Source: Nothopassalora personata
Taxonomy: Eukaryota > Ascomycota > Dothideomycetes > Mycosphaerellales > Mycosphaerellaceae
NCBI GenBank assembly: GCA_033816765.1
Contig: CM066287.1
Span: 372,001 to 436,000 of the forward strand
Direction of reading: 5' to 3'
Length of the DNA stretch: 64,000 nt
Shown here: piece after piece, positions 23,000 through 33,970 of the stretch
How positions within the stretch are numbered: the first letter of the stretch is position 1
Layout: each line of letters starts with the position of its first letter
The notes under the pieces: generated by a model
Databases searched by the model: none
The model's input: only the letters and a program-made list of their open reading frames with translations
What the model was told of the DNA's origin: nothing
Program-made: the position numbers and the translations under genes

Positions 23000-25900
23000 A
23001 ACGTACTCCTAAACGAAAGTTACGGAACGTTTACCCTTATCGATAAAGGATGTATATACTACGCTATAATTAACGGAGACTTAGCGAAAGGCCTCGGTCT
23101 TACGTATGTTAGTAACGAGAGCCGTAGGGCTATAGGGTTTACGAAGGCGATGCGGAACTCGATCGAAGGAGTAGTCGCCTTCCGTATAGAAATTGCCGGG
23201 ATCTACTAGGTAGTTTATGCTTATGTTATGTCTAATCTAGACTTCCCTATAATCCTAGGGAACCCGTAGAAGGCGCACAATTAGATCCGGACCGCGCCTA
23301 AAAAGCGCCGGTACTACTATAGCTTAGTAAAGAAATAGGTACCCGAAGGGCGTAACTACGAAGAACACGAGTCGGGTAAGCGTTTCGCTACGATTGCCGC
23401 GGTAACCGTAGAAGATATTAAGAAGGCCCTTAGCGAAAAGGAGCCGCCTACGCGAGAGGAACTTAAGAAGGGCTTACCTCTAGAACTTTAGGATATGCTA
23501 CCGTTATTTTCTACTAGGGAAGCTAATAAACTAGCTCTACACCGCGGCGACCTTAACTATAAGATCGAAATACGGACGAAAGCCGACGGAAGCCTAGAAC
23601 TATTACCCTAGGGACCGCTCTATAGTATGTCGAAAGACGAACTACTTATCCTCCGGAAGTCGCTAACGGAGCTATAGCGTAAGGGTTACATTCGCCCTTC
23701 TACCTTAGAAGCGGCGGCTCCCGTCCTATTCGTAAAGAAGCCCGGGGGAGGACTTAGGTTCTACTACGATTATAGAGTACTAAACTCGATTACTAAGTAG
23801 GACCGTTACCCGCTTCTATTAATCCCGGAAACTATTCGGAACCTAACGGGCGCTAGATGGATTACGAAGGTTAACGTTATTACCGCATTCCATCACCTCC
23901 GGATAGCTCGAGGTAAAGAGTATAAGACGGCTTTTCGAACTAGATTCGGTCTATAGGAATAGCTAGTATGCCCGTTTAGTTTATCCGGGGCCCCCGTAAT
24001 ATGCTAGCGGTACATTAATAGTTTATTACGGGACTACCTAGACGACTTTACCTCGGCCTACGCGGACGACGTCGTTATTTACTCCGACGGAACAAAAGAG
24101 GACTATCTCTAGAAGGTTCGTATCGTGCTCTAGAAGCTTTAGGACGGAGGCCTTTTCCTAGATCTAGGGAAGTGTAAGTTCGTATAGAAGAAGGTTAAGT
24201 ACCTTAGGTTTATCGTACATACCGACGGGATAGGAGTAGGACCCGACCACGAAAAGGTGGTAGTAGTAAAGGACTGGAAGGCACTAGTTACCTAGAAGGA
24301 AGTACGGCGGTTCTTAGGCTTCGCGAACTACTACCGAATATTTATTCTAAACTATTTAAAGCTCGCCGAGCCCTTAACGTCGCTAACCGGCAAGAACAAG
24401 GTGTTTTCCTAGGGAGATCGTTAGGCTAATGCGTTTAAGACCCTAAAGGACAAGTACTATAAAGCACCAGTTTTAGCCTACTAGAACCCGGAGCTCCCTA
24501 CGTTTTTAGAGACCGACTATAGCGGCTTTACGCTTAGAGGCGCCCTCCTATAAGAAAAGGACGGAGTCGTAAGACTAGTAGGATTCTACTCGAAGAAGCT
24601 TAATAAGGCTAAGATTAACTACGACATTTACGATAAGGAGATACTCGCGGTAGTGTCCTATCTTAAGGAATAGGCTCCCGAGTTAAAAACATATAGGCCC
24701 TTTATAATCTAGACGGACTATAAGAACCTAGAATACTTTATAACGAAGAGATAGCTCTCGGAACGGTAGATCTGGTAGGTTAAGGAAGTTATAAAGTTCT
24801 AGTTCTTACTAGTGTATAGGCCGGGTACCGAGGCGATTATACCGGATACCCTTTCTCGAAGGGAGTAGGATACGCTTAGGTAGGACGACAAGTTATTACG
24901 GTATCGTAGATTTCTTAAACCGGACATCGTAAAGAATTAGCCGAGCTTGAAGGTAGTAGACGCTAGCTCTACTATAAAGGTTTCGTTAGTACGAATCTTA
25001 GCTACGTAGTTCGAAGGACTATCCGCTATAGAAGAGGCGGATTTACCGGGCGTACTATAGGGACCCTTCTAAGACTAAGAGCTAAACGACCTCTAGGAAA
25101 GAACTATCGAGAAGGACAGTACGTTCTAAGCGGTATACCGCGCGATTAAGGTAGGAGCGCGTTTACTTCCTAGCGAGGTGAAACTTAAGGTACAAGTAGG
25201 TAACTATAGCATCGACCGTAACGGGTATCTTCGCTACCGCGGTAGGATTTAGGTACCTAGAGCTCCTAGTTCTACGGAGTCCGACTATAAGGAGGCGGAC
25301 ACAGCGATTCTATAGAACGACACCCTTTAAACTAAGCTAATCTAATCCGTGCACGATTCACCGGTATACGGCTACCCTAGCCGGGACTCTATAGTATCGA
25401 TACTAAGTCGTAACTTCTACTAGCCCCTATAGTCTAAGCACGTAAGGCAGTTCTTAAGGAACTATAACTACTACGGTAGGAATAAGGTATAGAGAGAACA
25501 AAAACACAGCCTCCTATAACCCTTACCGGTCCCCGACCGATTCTTCTAGGAGATCTCGATAGATTTTATAACGGACATGCCCGAGTCGTAAGGGAACACT
25601 TACCTCTAGGTAATTAAGGATCGACTAAGTAAGACCGTCGTTTTAGAAGCGATGCCTACTATAAAAGCCGAGGACTGCGCTAAACGGTTCTTAGACTACT
25701 AGGTAAGATACTATAGCCTCCCTTAAGCTATTACGAGTAACCGGGGTACTAACTAGACGAGCACCTTCTAGAGGACCTTCTATCGTTTAACCGGTGTAAA
25801 ATAGAGGCTTAGCTCCGCCTACTACCTATAAACCAACGGAGGCCCGGAACGGTTAAACTAGGAAGTCTAGGCTTACCTTCGTAACTATATTAACTATAAG

Positions 25901-26600
25901 TAGTCCGACTAGAAACGCTAGCTCCCTACGGCGTAACTTACTCTAAACGCGCGGTATTACGCTAGGCTAGGAATAAGCCCCTTCTTCGCGGTACACGGAT
26001 ACGAGGCACTATTACCCGTTTAGTTACAACCGGAGCTAGAGACCTCTTAGTTAGACGCCGCGTAACGGGTAACGCTATTCGTGGAAAGGATGTAAAAGAT
26101 TACGGACCTATATTAGGCGAGTATAGCGGACGCCGCCTAAAAACAGGAGGACTACGCTAACCGGGACAGGAAGCCCGTACTAATCTATCGTGTAGGCGAC
26201 AAAGTTTAGCTAGATCTACGTAACTATGTCACTATACGACTAAAGAAGAGCCTCGACTATAGACACGCGAAGTATACGGTAGTAGAAGTAATCTTACCGT
26301 TGTCTATACGCTTATCTAGGATCCCCGACGAGATCTACCCGGTCTTCTATCCTAACTTACTACGACCTGTAAGCTAAGACGCCTTACCTAGATAAGAGAT
26401 CGATAATAAATAGCCGGACCCTATTATAATTAAGTCTTACGAAGAGTAGTAGGTAGAAGAGATCCTTTACGCTAGAACTACGGTTAGAGGTAGAGGCCGA
26501 GTACGCGAAGTCCTAGTAAAATAGACCGGATACTACAACCCTACATAGGAACTATTAGGGTACCTCGCGGACATAGTAGCCGCGGATAACTTCGAGAGGA
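23000..26600 (+). pseudogene. Gypsy B pol with chromodomain, RIP-degraded
   Basis: Protease-like region near 23035. RT about 23690-24250 with [13 protein letters not shown] and the catalytic box AYADDVVIY intact near 24055. RNase H about 24480-24900 (LETDYSGFTLRGALL). Integrase about 25330-26100 (IDFITDMPES near 25560). Chromodomain about 26450-26580 (VEEILYARTT, then VK-stop-TGYYNPT-stop-E, where the stops replace Trp). The gene order and C-terminal chromodomain mark a chromovirus. Many stops; not functional. Confidence 0.85.
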
Positions 26601-26879
26601 AATATAGTAACCTAATAATATATAACGGACCGAAGGAGGCATAGGATACGAAAAGAAGGGGGAAAGGGCGAAAAGGTAAGGATTACTAGGGATTTAGCGT
26701 AGATATAGGCGTTTAGGAAAAGTTAGGCGTTCTTTTAGGTTAGGGAGTCTTTTTAGGAGATTGAGAGAAGTAAGAAGGTATAGGTAAGTTTAAGAGCGTT
26801 TTATTTTAGCGGCGTCCGCTATAAAAGTAGCGGAGCCCGATCCCTTTCGAGATAGCTACATACTATAATAGCCCGGTTA

Positions 26880-27560
26880 CGGCCCGCGCAAAAGACGAGG
26901 GTACCCGAAGGCTAGTTAGAGGAGGCCGAGGCCTAACGCACGCGGCGCTAGCCTAGCTAGAGGTCGCGTAGGGCGCCCCCGGGACTAAAGAGTCGGTTAG
27001 CGATAGTTTTATAACGGGGCCTATAGTATATACGTCTACCTAAAGGTAAGCTAAGTATTAGCTATAGTACCTATAACCTTAGCGGCGACTATACTAAAAG
27101 GATCGGTAAGCGCGTATAAAGAGGCGGGGGCCGGGGAAACTTACCGGGAGAGTACGCTAGTACGCTAGAGAGGCTTTAAAGCCTTCTAGGCTTTAAGGAC
27201 GGCGCGGAGCTTAGTACGGGCGTCGTCGCTAAAAGACCGTAAGCCGGTAGAAAAGTCGCGGAGGACGCTAGGGAGGATACTTACGCGCGGTTCTAGTTAG
27301 TAGCGCGGGTCCACTTAGTATAGGCGGCGTAGGCGAGCTCCGGCCTAAAACGCGCGGTTAGCGATAATTTTCCTTCGGGGTCCGCGAGATACATATATGT
27401 CCTCGTAATGCTTACGATTAGTATTGTAGGCCTAGTAGGCGCGCGCGGTTGCGCCCTAACGATAATTAGCGGACCCCGATAGGAATAGGACGGGGACCGG
27501 TACTTATATGCTAGGAGACGTAGTCTACGCTAGTAGAGGCGTATGGGACGTAGTAGATAC
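26880..27560 (-). pseudogene. Antisense Cys-cluster gene of Gypsy B (RIP-degraded)
   Basis: On minus, downstream of the sense chromodomain, one frame reads Y-stop-A-Y-NTNRKH-Y near 27436-27403, which is C-x2-C-x6-C if the Tyr codons were Cys (TGC to TAC). It continues through SRGPRRKIIANRAF and RVSILPSVLRDFSTGLRSFS with only TAG/TAA interruptions for about 110 codons. The motif spacing equals that of the intact antisense protein of element D. Reading this RIP-damaged frame as a gene is inference. Between 26600 and 26880, and between 27560 and 27669, nothing else is recognised. Confidence 0.45.
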
Positions 27561-27669
27561 GGCGTTAGGCTATTTTATACTAGGTTCTAGTTAGAATATG
27601 TCGGTCCCCGTAGCAATTTATTTAGACTTACTTAATAGTATTAATAGGAGATATAGTAGTAGTAGTAGT

Positions 27670-27935
27670 TGTTGAGAATATGCAGGTCATCGGGTTAAAG
27701 AGGTTGGGGTCTACCGGACCCCAACATGTGGTTGCCCCGCAACAGGATTACGTGGCTGGGTGACATGGCTGGATCAGGGGTATAAGACTCATCCGAACAG
27801 ATGAGTCTGCCTCTTATCCTTTACATCCACATCCGCGATACTTGTTCATAGAGACACGCTATCCCATTGGGTCCTTCTTCGTCCTAAGGCAAGATTCCAT
27901 CTTCCAGTGGCTGCGCAACTCGTACCTGTTTAACA
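27670..27935. repeat. Solo LTR inside Gypsy B, not RIP-mutated
   Basis: 266 bp from TGTTGAGAATATG to CTGTTTAACA with GTAGT on both sides (27665-27669, 27936-27940). The TGTTGAGAATA start resembles Copia LTRs, but no internal sequence remains to confirm this. CA and TG are at normal frequency, so the insertion postdates RIP of the host element. 27941-28171 is the RIP-altered tail of Gypsy B with purine runs near 28059-28075 and 28101-28122. Confidence 0.85.
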
Positions 27936-28176
27936 GTAGTTTCTATTTACGGTATACTATTAGTATCTATCGGAACCCGTAGGGAAAATGTCGTCTCCCT
28001 AAGCGATAGATATAAGATACGTAAACGTATGCCCCTAAGGCTAGAGACGCTTAGCTAGGGGGGAGGGGGAGGGGCGACTTACGCGCACGGTAGGTAATAA
28101 GAAAAAGAAAGAAAGAAAAAGAGAACGAGAACCTAAAGATATATTCTAGGCTCCTATTGTTTATATGTAATAATAG

Positions 28177-28373
28177 TATAAGGGGCAGCCTAGTAGCTAA
28201 CCCCTACATGTGGCCTTACATGTAACATGCGGTCGCGACCGGCTGCTAAGCCGCACGTAACACGCATAAGTACACCTTGCGACGCGCGATGCGTCTTAAA
28301 CAAAAGGCAAGAATTAGTTCATCTACGACTAGCAGGTCGTGGGCGTGCTATACATTGCGACATCCCCTTAATA
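28177..28373 (+). repeat. 5' LTR of Gypsy C
   Basis: 197 bp, TATAAGGGG to CCCCTTAATA, with partner 38504-38700 ending CCCCTTAACA; the differences are RIP-type transitions. Related to the shorter LTRs at 3153, 4808, 5654 and 21152. Confidence 0.88.
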
Positions 28374-28376
28374 GTT

Positions 28377-28385
28377 CTAATTCTT
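28377..28385 (+). promoter_or_regulatory. Gypsy C self-priming site
   Basis: Three bases after the LTR, CTAATTCTT is the exact complement of AAGAATTAG at 28309-28317 in the LTR. Fold-back of the transcript start as primer is inferred, as for the other Gypsy elements here. Confidence 0.5.
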
Positions 28386-28419
28386 CTCTTCGTTACAATC
28401 TATATACGCTATAGAGTCC

Positions 28420-29480
28420 GAACGCGACAATAGCAGCGCTACGCCTACGGCTCCCCTAAGCCCTAGGGCCTAGTAATAAGCGAGGCGTGCAGCCTTAGTC
28501 GTAAGGAGGGATGCCCTTTGGGTAGAGGTTAAGGAGAAGGAGATATAGAGGGAGATTGAACAGTTAGAGATCTTACGGGACGTAAGCGTGCCGCCGGCGG
28601 ACCCTTAGGGCGAATCCGGCGGAGAACTATCCCCTACTCCCCCTCCCCCTCCTCTATCTATAGTAACTAACGATGATATCGTAGCTCGAGGCGCGGTCGT
28701 ATCGCATGCGACACGTTTACGTCTTAAAGAACCTACGCCTTTTAGAGGGGACTCGATTAAGAAAGTACGGGTATTCCTAAGGGAGCTCTCTCTTATCTTT
28801 ACCCTCTTAGGCGGCACGTATGCGACGAACGAGTTAAAGGTCCTATATAGGGTTATGTACCTAAGCGGAGAGACAAGTGAGCGATAGTACGCTAACTATA
28901 GCGTCCTTAACCTTAAAGGGTATATATACTAGGACTTTAAGGAGTTCTGTCGAGACGTATACGGTAATCCTATAAACCGCGTGCTTAACGTAATGTTAGA
29001 GTATAAGGCGGTAAAATAGAAGGACAACTAGACAGTACGTTAGTTTACGACTAAGCTAGATGTTATAGAGGATTAGTTAGGGGACTATACGGAGGCGTAA
29101 CGCGTGCGACATATGCTCGCTAAGCTTACGCCTAGCCTACGGTCCGCAATCGTTAAGTTTTATAACATCCTAATAACTAGAGAGGAACTAGTAATCCTAG
29201 CTTCGCGCATTAAAAGCACGGAGCGTAGCAGCGGAGGGCACGACCGCGGGCAGCATAGTCGCCGTAGGCGAGAGACTAAGGGCGACTAAGGGCGAAGCAA
29301 TCGTAGCTCGAAGTAGTAGAAGCATAGTTAGGCGCCGCGCGACCCGGGTACGAGTTACTAGCGGGACGCCGGCGGATCGTCTATAACCTTCGATAGGACT
29401 AAAGCGGAGTGCTATAGATGCTATAAGAAGGGTCACATTAAGACGGATTGCCCGAACAGGCACCTATAGAAGGACCGTGG
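28420..29480 (+). pseudogene. Gypsy C gag, RIP-degraded
   Basis: Frame with scattered TAG/TAA. The capsid-like part lies about 28740-29290 (an open piece at 29104-29289 reads RHMLAKLTPSLRSAIVKFYN), followed by an Arg/Ser/Gly-rich linker. A well preserved zinc knuckle CYRCYKKGHIKTDC lies near 29410-29455. It would have encoded the structural coat protein. The open antisense frames at 28605-28817 and 29197-29463 are shadows of this gene. Confidence 0.8.
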
Positions 29481-29530
29481 CGCGTAAGCGGTTCGTAGGG
29501 TAGACGCTACGAAGGCTCTAACTAAGAAGG

Positions 29531-29748
29531 GTAGCGACTAGGGAAAAGGTAGAGGACTAGAAGTAAGTCGCTCCTAAGTCCGAGTTTTCCTAAAGTCGAC
29601 CCCTTAAGGCGAGTAGATGTGTGTCCATCGTAGCGACTAGGGAAAAGGTAGAGGACTATAAGTAGGTCGCTCCTAAGTCCGAGTTTTCCTAAAGTCGACC
29701 CCTTAAGGCGAGTGGATGCGTATCTAGCGCGTCACTTACGAGGCGTAG
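29531..29748 (+). repeat. 109-bp tandem duplication at the gag-pol junction of Gypsy C
   Basis: Two copies of 109 bp (29531-29639, 29640-29748) beginning GTAGCGACTAGGG, with a few C/T and G/A differences. Because 109 is not a multiple of three, the duplication shifts the reading frame between gag and protease. Confidence 0.8.
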
Positions 29749-31913
29749 TCGAGACTCGTAAGGGCTTTCGCGAGGCCACGTTTCTCCTAGATGACTATAC
29801 GGATCTTAGCCTAGTGTCGTATAAGTATGTTCTCCGACATTAAATGCAACCTATTAATAGGGCAAGGCTACCGAAGTTAGAGTCGTATACGCATAACCTA
29901 GGGTATTGCTACGGCGCCTTTACGGTTCGGCTACGACTCGCTAATAACGCGGGAGTAGAGCGCGTAAGTGACGCCATCTACTACGCGGTACCTATAGGTA
30001 GGCCATTAGTGATTTTAGGTAGACCCTAGCGGTATCGTAATCGGATAGTAAAGGCCGATAAGGATAACTAGTAGTACTACGGTATAGAGACGCCTGCGGT
30101 TTAGTAGCGTAACGCACGCGAGTTCCTTAAGGATCTCGAGAGCTTAAAGTAGGTTTATGCGATGAGTGTTCGGGCTATTGCTATAGTAGTACCTAAAGGA
30201 GAGGGCCCCTCGTAGCCTAAAGAATTTACAGACTTCCGAGATGTATACGCACCTAATGAGTAGGCGAAGCGTAAGATGCCCGACGGGGTTAAGCATGCGA
30301 TTGATCTCGTTAAAGGAAAGAAACTCCCTTTTAAGCCGCTATACTACTAGTCCTTAACTAAGTTAGAGGCCTTAAAGAAGTACCTTACGCAAGCAATAGA
30401 GAAGGGGTGGATTAGGCGGTCCGTAAGCGAGGCGGGTGCGCCTATCCTGTTCGTGCTAAAGAAGAATGGCACTCTTAGGCTCTGTGTTAATTATAGAGGC
30501 CTAAATGAGATTATAGTAAAGAACCGATACCCCCTACCCCTAATTAGCGAGACGCTAGATAGGCTATTAGGTTCTAGGTTCTTTACTACAATCGATTTAA
30601 AGGACGCCTACCATCGTATCCCTATTAAGCGAGGCGATAAGTGGAAGACTGCGTTTCGTACGCGATACGGACACTACGAGTACCTAGTAATACCGTTCGG
30701 GTTAACTAACGCACCGGCAACCTTTCAAGGGTATATTAACAAGGCGCTAACCGGCTTAGTTAATAACATTTACGTAGTCTACCTAGATAATATCCTCATC
30801 TATAGCGAGACGCGTAAGGCACACGTGCGAGCCGTACGCGCGGTACTAGAGAGGCTACGAAAGTTTACCCTATTCGTAAACCCTAAGAAGTGTCACTTCT
30901 TCTAGGAGAGTATAGAGTTCCTTAGGTTTGTCGTAAGCGCCGTAGGCGTGTCGATAGACAGGAGTAGGGTAGCCGCTATCGAGGAATGGCCTACACCTAC
31001 GACCTTTTATAAGGTCTAGTCCTTCCTTAGGTTTTGTAACTTCTACCGGCGTTTTATAGAAGGATACTTAAGGGTCTATAAGCCCCTAACGGACCTACTA
31101 AAGGGATCTAAGGACGGTAAGAAGTAGGGCCCTCTTACGTGGACCTTAAGCGAAGAGTAGGCGTTTCGATAGCTTAAGGCCGGATTCTTAGGTGTACTAA
31201 TACTTAGGTACTTCGATCCTACGCTACGTACGCGAGTCGAAACCGATGCGTTAGGTTTCGCGATCGTAGGTATTATATCCTAATTGTTTAGTACTAAGTA
31301 GCATCCTATCGCGTTCTATTTACGTAAGATAATACTAGCCGAGTATAACTACGAGACGCACGATTAGGAGCTACTTATAGTAGTTAAGGCTTTTAAGTAT
31401 TAGAGGCTATACTTAGAGGGCGCTACGTATACGGTACGAGTACTAGTCGACTACGCTAACCTATAGGGCTTTATGATAGTAAAGTAGCTAAATGGGCGGT
31501 AAGCTCGATAGGCTACGTTCCTATAGTCTTTTAATTTTATAGTAGAGCATCGGCCGGGTAAGACTAACCTAGCCAACGCGCCTTCGAGACGTAGTAACTA
31601 CGTAGCTATAACGTAACAAACTTCGAACTTACTGCCTACCTTATAAAGTAAGCTGTCTTTCTAGAAGGAGTCTCTAGAAGGGATAAGCGAGCCGACGGTA
31701 AAGCGCGTACTTACTACCTACGAGGCGATGTAGGGCGATATAGGCGCGGCGATAGTAGTGCGGAGAGGTGACCTTCCCTATTAAGACAAGCCGTCTTTAC
31801 TAGTAGCAGTATGCGCTATAGTAATATAGGGTTAAGCTTACAGCTCGACGGGTAAGTTAATCCTACTCTTAATAAAGATCGCGTAGTAGTAAGACGACTA
31901 GTGTGTCGCATAC

Positions 31914-32229
31914 TGTTAGGAACCGCTGTTCGTTATCCCAACTGGGCTTGGATCTTTGCAGTGATGTCTCTGACTCGTTGAGAAGGTAGTGGTCCCAAAC
32001 AGTATATGGTGTATACTTGAAATGAGTTGAGCACGAAGCTCCTATCTACTTGCAAAAGAGCGTCGTCTATATAGTGCCATGTCTTGGCGCGGTCTGTCCT
32101 GCTCTCTCGGTAGAGCACTAAGAGCGCTCTGCTATGAGTCACACAAGAGCGCCCGCTCATTGGCAGCGCGTGTCCCTATTCCCAACGAATGAAGTTCTTC
32201 CACGTGCACGATCGTACCGGACCGTAACA
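31914..32229 (-). repeat. 3' LTR of element D
   Basis: 316 bp, TGTTAGGAACC to GACCGTAACA on plus; identical to 33971-34286 as far as read. A 75-codon open frame inside both copies (31933-32160 and 33990-34217, minus) is not supported as a gene. Confidence 0.95.
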
Positions 32230-32266
32230 CCATCCCCCTCCCTAGGATCGATGCCCCAGCGATCAC

Positions 32267-32833
32267 GTGTCGTTAGTCATAAGTAGGTCCTGTCCTCCGA
32301 AGTTCAAATTCCGCAACCACCCTTTTCTTACCATGTCTTCGTCCTCCGCCCAGCGCAAAAAACGTCGTCTTGCTAAAATCTTTGCTGATCCCTTTGTTCC
32401 TTCTAAACCTTGCGACCACTGTTGCCGGAATCAGCGCCCCTGCGTTTACATTGCCGATTTTTCCATCATGTCTTGTGCCAACTGCACCCGCCTCGGGAAA
32501 CCTTGTGTCACCTCCTCCCTCGAGAAACTCGACCGCGTCGTGGAAGAGTTGACAGAGAAGATCGAGTCAGACGAGCAGGAGATAGAGCGGCTCAAGATTT
32601 CCGCGGAAGACATTTTCCGAAAGATCGAGGCTCTCCGTCAGCGGATCCGTCGCAATCGCGAGGTTCGAAACATGAATAACTCCCGGGTCGACGAGGAAGT
32701 AGCCCACCTCGCCGCCAACACAGAGTTCGATCCGAACGACCCCGAACTGTCGGACTTCCCTGGTCTCGAGAGCGATCTTCTTGGAGCCGGCCTCGCTTCT
32801 CCGTTCTCGTGGCCCGATGGCCATCCGTCGTAA
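32267..32833 (+). CDS. Intact antisense Cys-cluster/coiled-coil protein of element D
   Basis: 188 codons from 32267; the likelier start is Met23 (ATG at 32333, context ACCATG), giving 166 residues. Numbering from 32267: basic N-terminus (QRKKRRLAK, 29-37), then two C-x2-C-x6-C clusters (Cys49, 52, 59 and Cys70, 73, 80, with an extra Cys53), an Asp/Glu/Lys/Arg-rich coiled coil at about 84-132, and an acidic tail. The clusters could bind zinc. The gene runs opposite to gag and to the element's own transcript. Similar C-x2-C-x6-C frames occur antisense in Gypsy A, B and C. I know no established function; a role in retroelement regulation or targeting is speculation. A host transcription factor is unlikely, since the Zn2Cys6 spacing differs and the gene lies inside LTRs. 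Confidence 0.75.
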   Translation: MSLVISRSCPPKFKFRNHPFLTMSSSSAQRKKRRLAKIFADPFVPSKPCDHCCRNQRPCVYIADFSIMSCANCTRLGKPCVTSSLEKLDRVVEELTEKIESDEQEIERLKISAEDIFRKIEALRQRIRRNREVRNMNNSRVDEEVAHLAANTEFDPNDPELSDFPGLESDLLGAGLASPFSWPDGHPS

Positions 32834-32945
32834 GTCGTGATATCCAGTAGTCATTTGTCCCGTGTCGTTGTGTTGACTTCTGTGTCCTAGGTCATCAAAT
32901 CAAGAAGCCGCTGTTTGATGCCTTGCTGTCCTCAGGTTGTTTCTG

Positions 32946-33944
32946 CTAGGCAGATTTCGAGAAGAAGTTCTCGCATTCCTGGTATGTATTCTCTTCGCGA
33001 ATCATTGCGTTGAACTCGCGGCTAACCATGTTCTTTTTCTTGCAGTTCCTTGCAAAATGGCCTTGCTCGCCACATACGTAGCAGGTGGAACCTTTGCTCT
33101 TCAGCCCCCTTCCTGTCCTACGTTCCGTTACGTCCAATTCCATTGGGTCTCCGTAACCATTAGGGTCCTGACTTCTGGCCTTGAAGCCCCCTCTTCCGCC
33201 CGCGGCGGGTCTCTGGTATCCAGGCTGTACGTGTCGGTCGTACCTCAACTCCTGGAGCCTTTCGTCGATCTCCTTTGCTGCCTTGATCATCGCCCCTAGC
33301 GTAACGACGCTGGCGTTTCGGGATAGTTCGGCTTTGACGTTGTCTTTCAGCCCGAGGTAGAACTGCGATCGCAAAGCTGCGTCGTTCCATTCCAGGTCGG
33401 CGGCATATCCTTGGAATTCTGAGGCGTACAGCGCTACAGAAGTAGTCTGTCGAAGTTGTCGGATATGTCGGTCGGCGTATACCTCCTCATTTGGTATCCC
33501 GTATAGATCATCGAGTTTCGTCTCAAACTCGTCGTAGTCGTGGAAAATTTTTCGAGTTTCCGTTTTCGGTGTTTCTCCCTCGCCCTGGTTGTGTAGCCAG
33601 TCCTTGAGGTATGGTCGGAATCCTCTAGCTGCTTTTCCTCGTAGGAAGGATGCGGCGTACAAGACCTTGCTGGCCTCGCCTTGAAACTGGTGTGCGTTGA
33701 AGTGAAGGTACAACTGAACCTGCAGTTGAAAAGCCTCCAGTTTGTCCTTGGTCCCGTCGAACGTCTCCGGCGTAGACACCTTAGGTGCACGGTGGTGGTC
33801 CAATGGGTTCAGCATACCCATAGGAGTGTTGTTGTTCTTGCTGCTTCCTGTAATCGACATTTCGCTCATTCGTTCCGTAATGCCAGTTGACTGTGGCTGT
33901 TGTCGTGACGGACTCCGGGTAGCGTCTCTCCCAGACATATGCAA
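32946..33944 (-). CDS. Gag protein of element D
   Basis: 332 codons, uninterrupted. Residues about 55-230 resemble the Ty3/Gypsy capsid domain (STPETFDGTKDKLEAFQLQV, then YASEFQGYAADLEW). A zinc knuckle CYVCGEQGHFARNC (C-x2-C-x4-H-x4-C) lies near residues 287-300. Gag forms the virus-like particle and binds element RNA. The ATG at 33944 is 27 bases inside the element; no pol frame follows, so gag is the only sense-strand gene. Codon content is normal for the un-RIPped part of the window. The overlapping frames on both strands are shadows. Confidence 0.9.
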   Translation of the reverse strand: MHMSGRDATRSPSRQQPQSTGITERMSEMSITGSSKNNNTPMGMLNPLDHHRAPKVSTPETFDGTKDKLEAFQLQVQLYLHFNAHQFQGEASKVLYAASFLRGKAARGFRPYLKDWLHNQGEGETPKTETRKIFHDYDEFETKLDDLYGIPNEEVYADRHIRQLRQTTSVALYASEFQGYAADLEWNDAALRSQFYLGLKDNVKAELSRNASVVTLGAMIKAAKEIDERLQELRYDRHVQPGYQRPAAGGRGGFKARSQDPNGYGDPMELDVTERRTGRGLKSKGSTCYVCGEQGHFARNCKKKNMVSREFNAMIREENTYQECENFFSKSA

Positions 33945-33959
33945 AGGGCCCTGGTGGTG

Positions 33960-33967
33960 GTGCTCAA
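33960..33967 (-). promoter_or_regulatory. Element D self-priming site
   Basis: On minus, three bases after the 5' LTR, TTGAGCAC is exactly complementary to the LTR site at 34084-34091, which lies 39 nt after a TATATAG box (plus 34124-34130). If transcription starts at that site the RNA 5' end can fold onto this sequence as primer. Confidence 0.6.
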
Positions 33968-33970
33968 AGT

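Noticed and set aside
28605..29463. Minus-strand frames over Gypsy C gag
   Set aside because: The sense strand here encodes recognisable gag with a zinc knuckle; the antisense frames have no motif.
31933..32160. 75-codon minus-strand frame in the LTR of element D (also 33990-34217)
   Set aside because: It spans the promoter/TATA part of the LTR, lacks recognisable features, and is open by chance in both identical LTRs.
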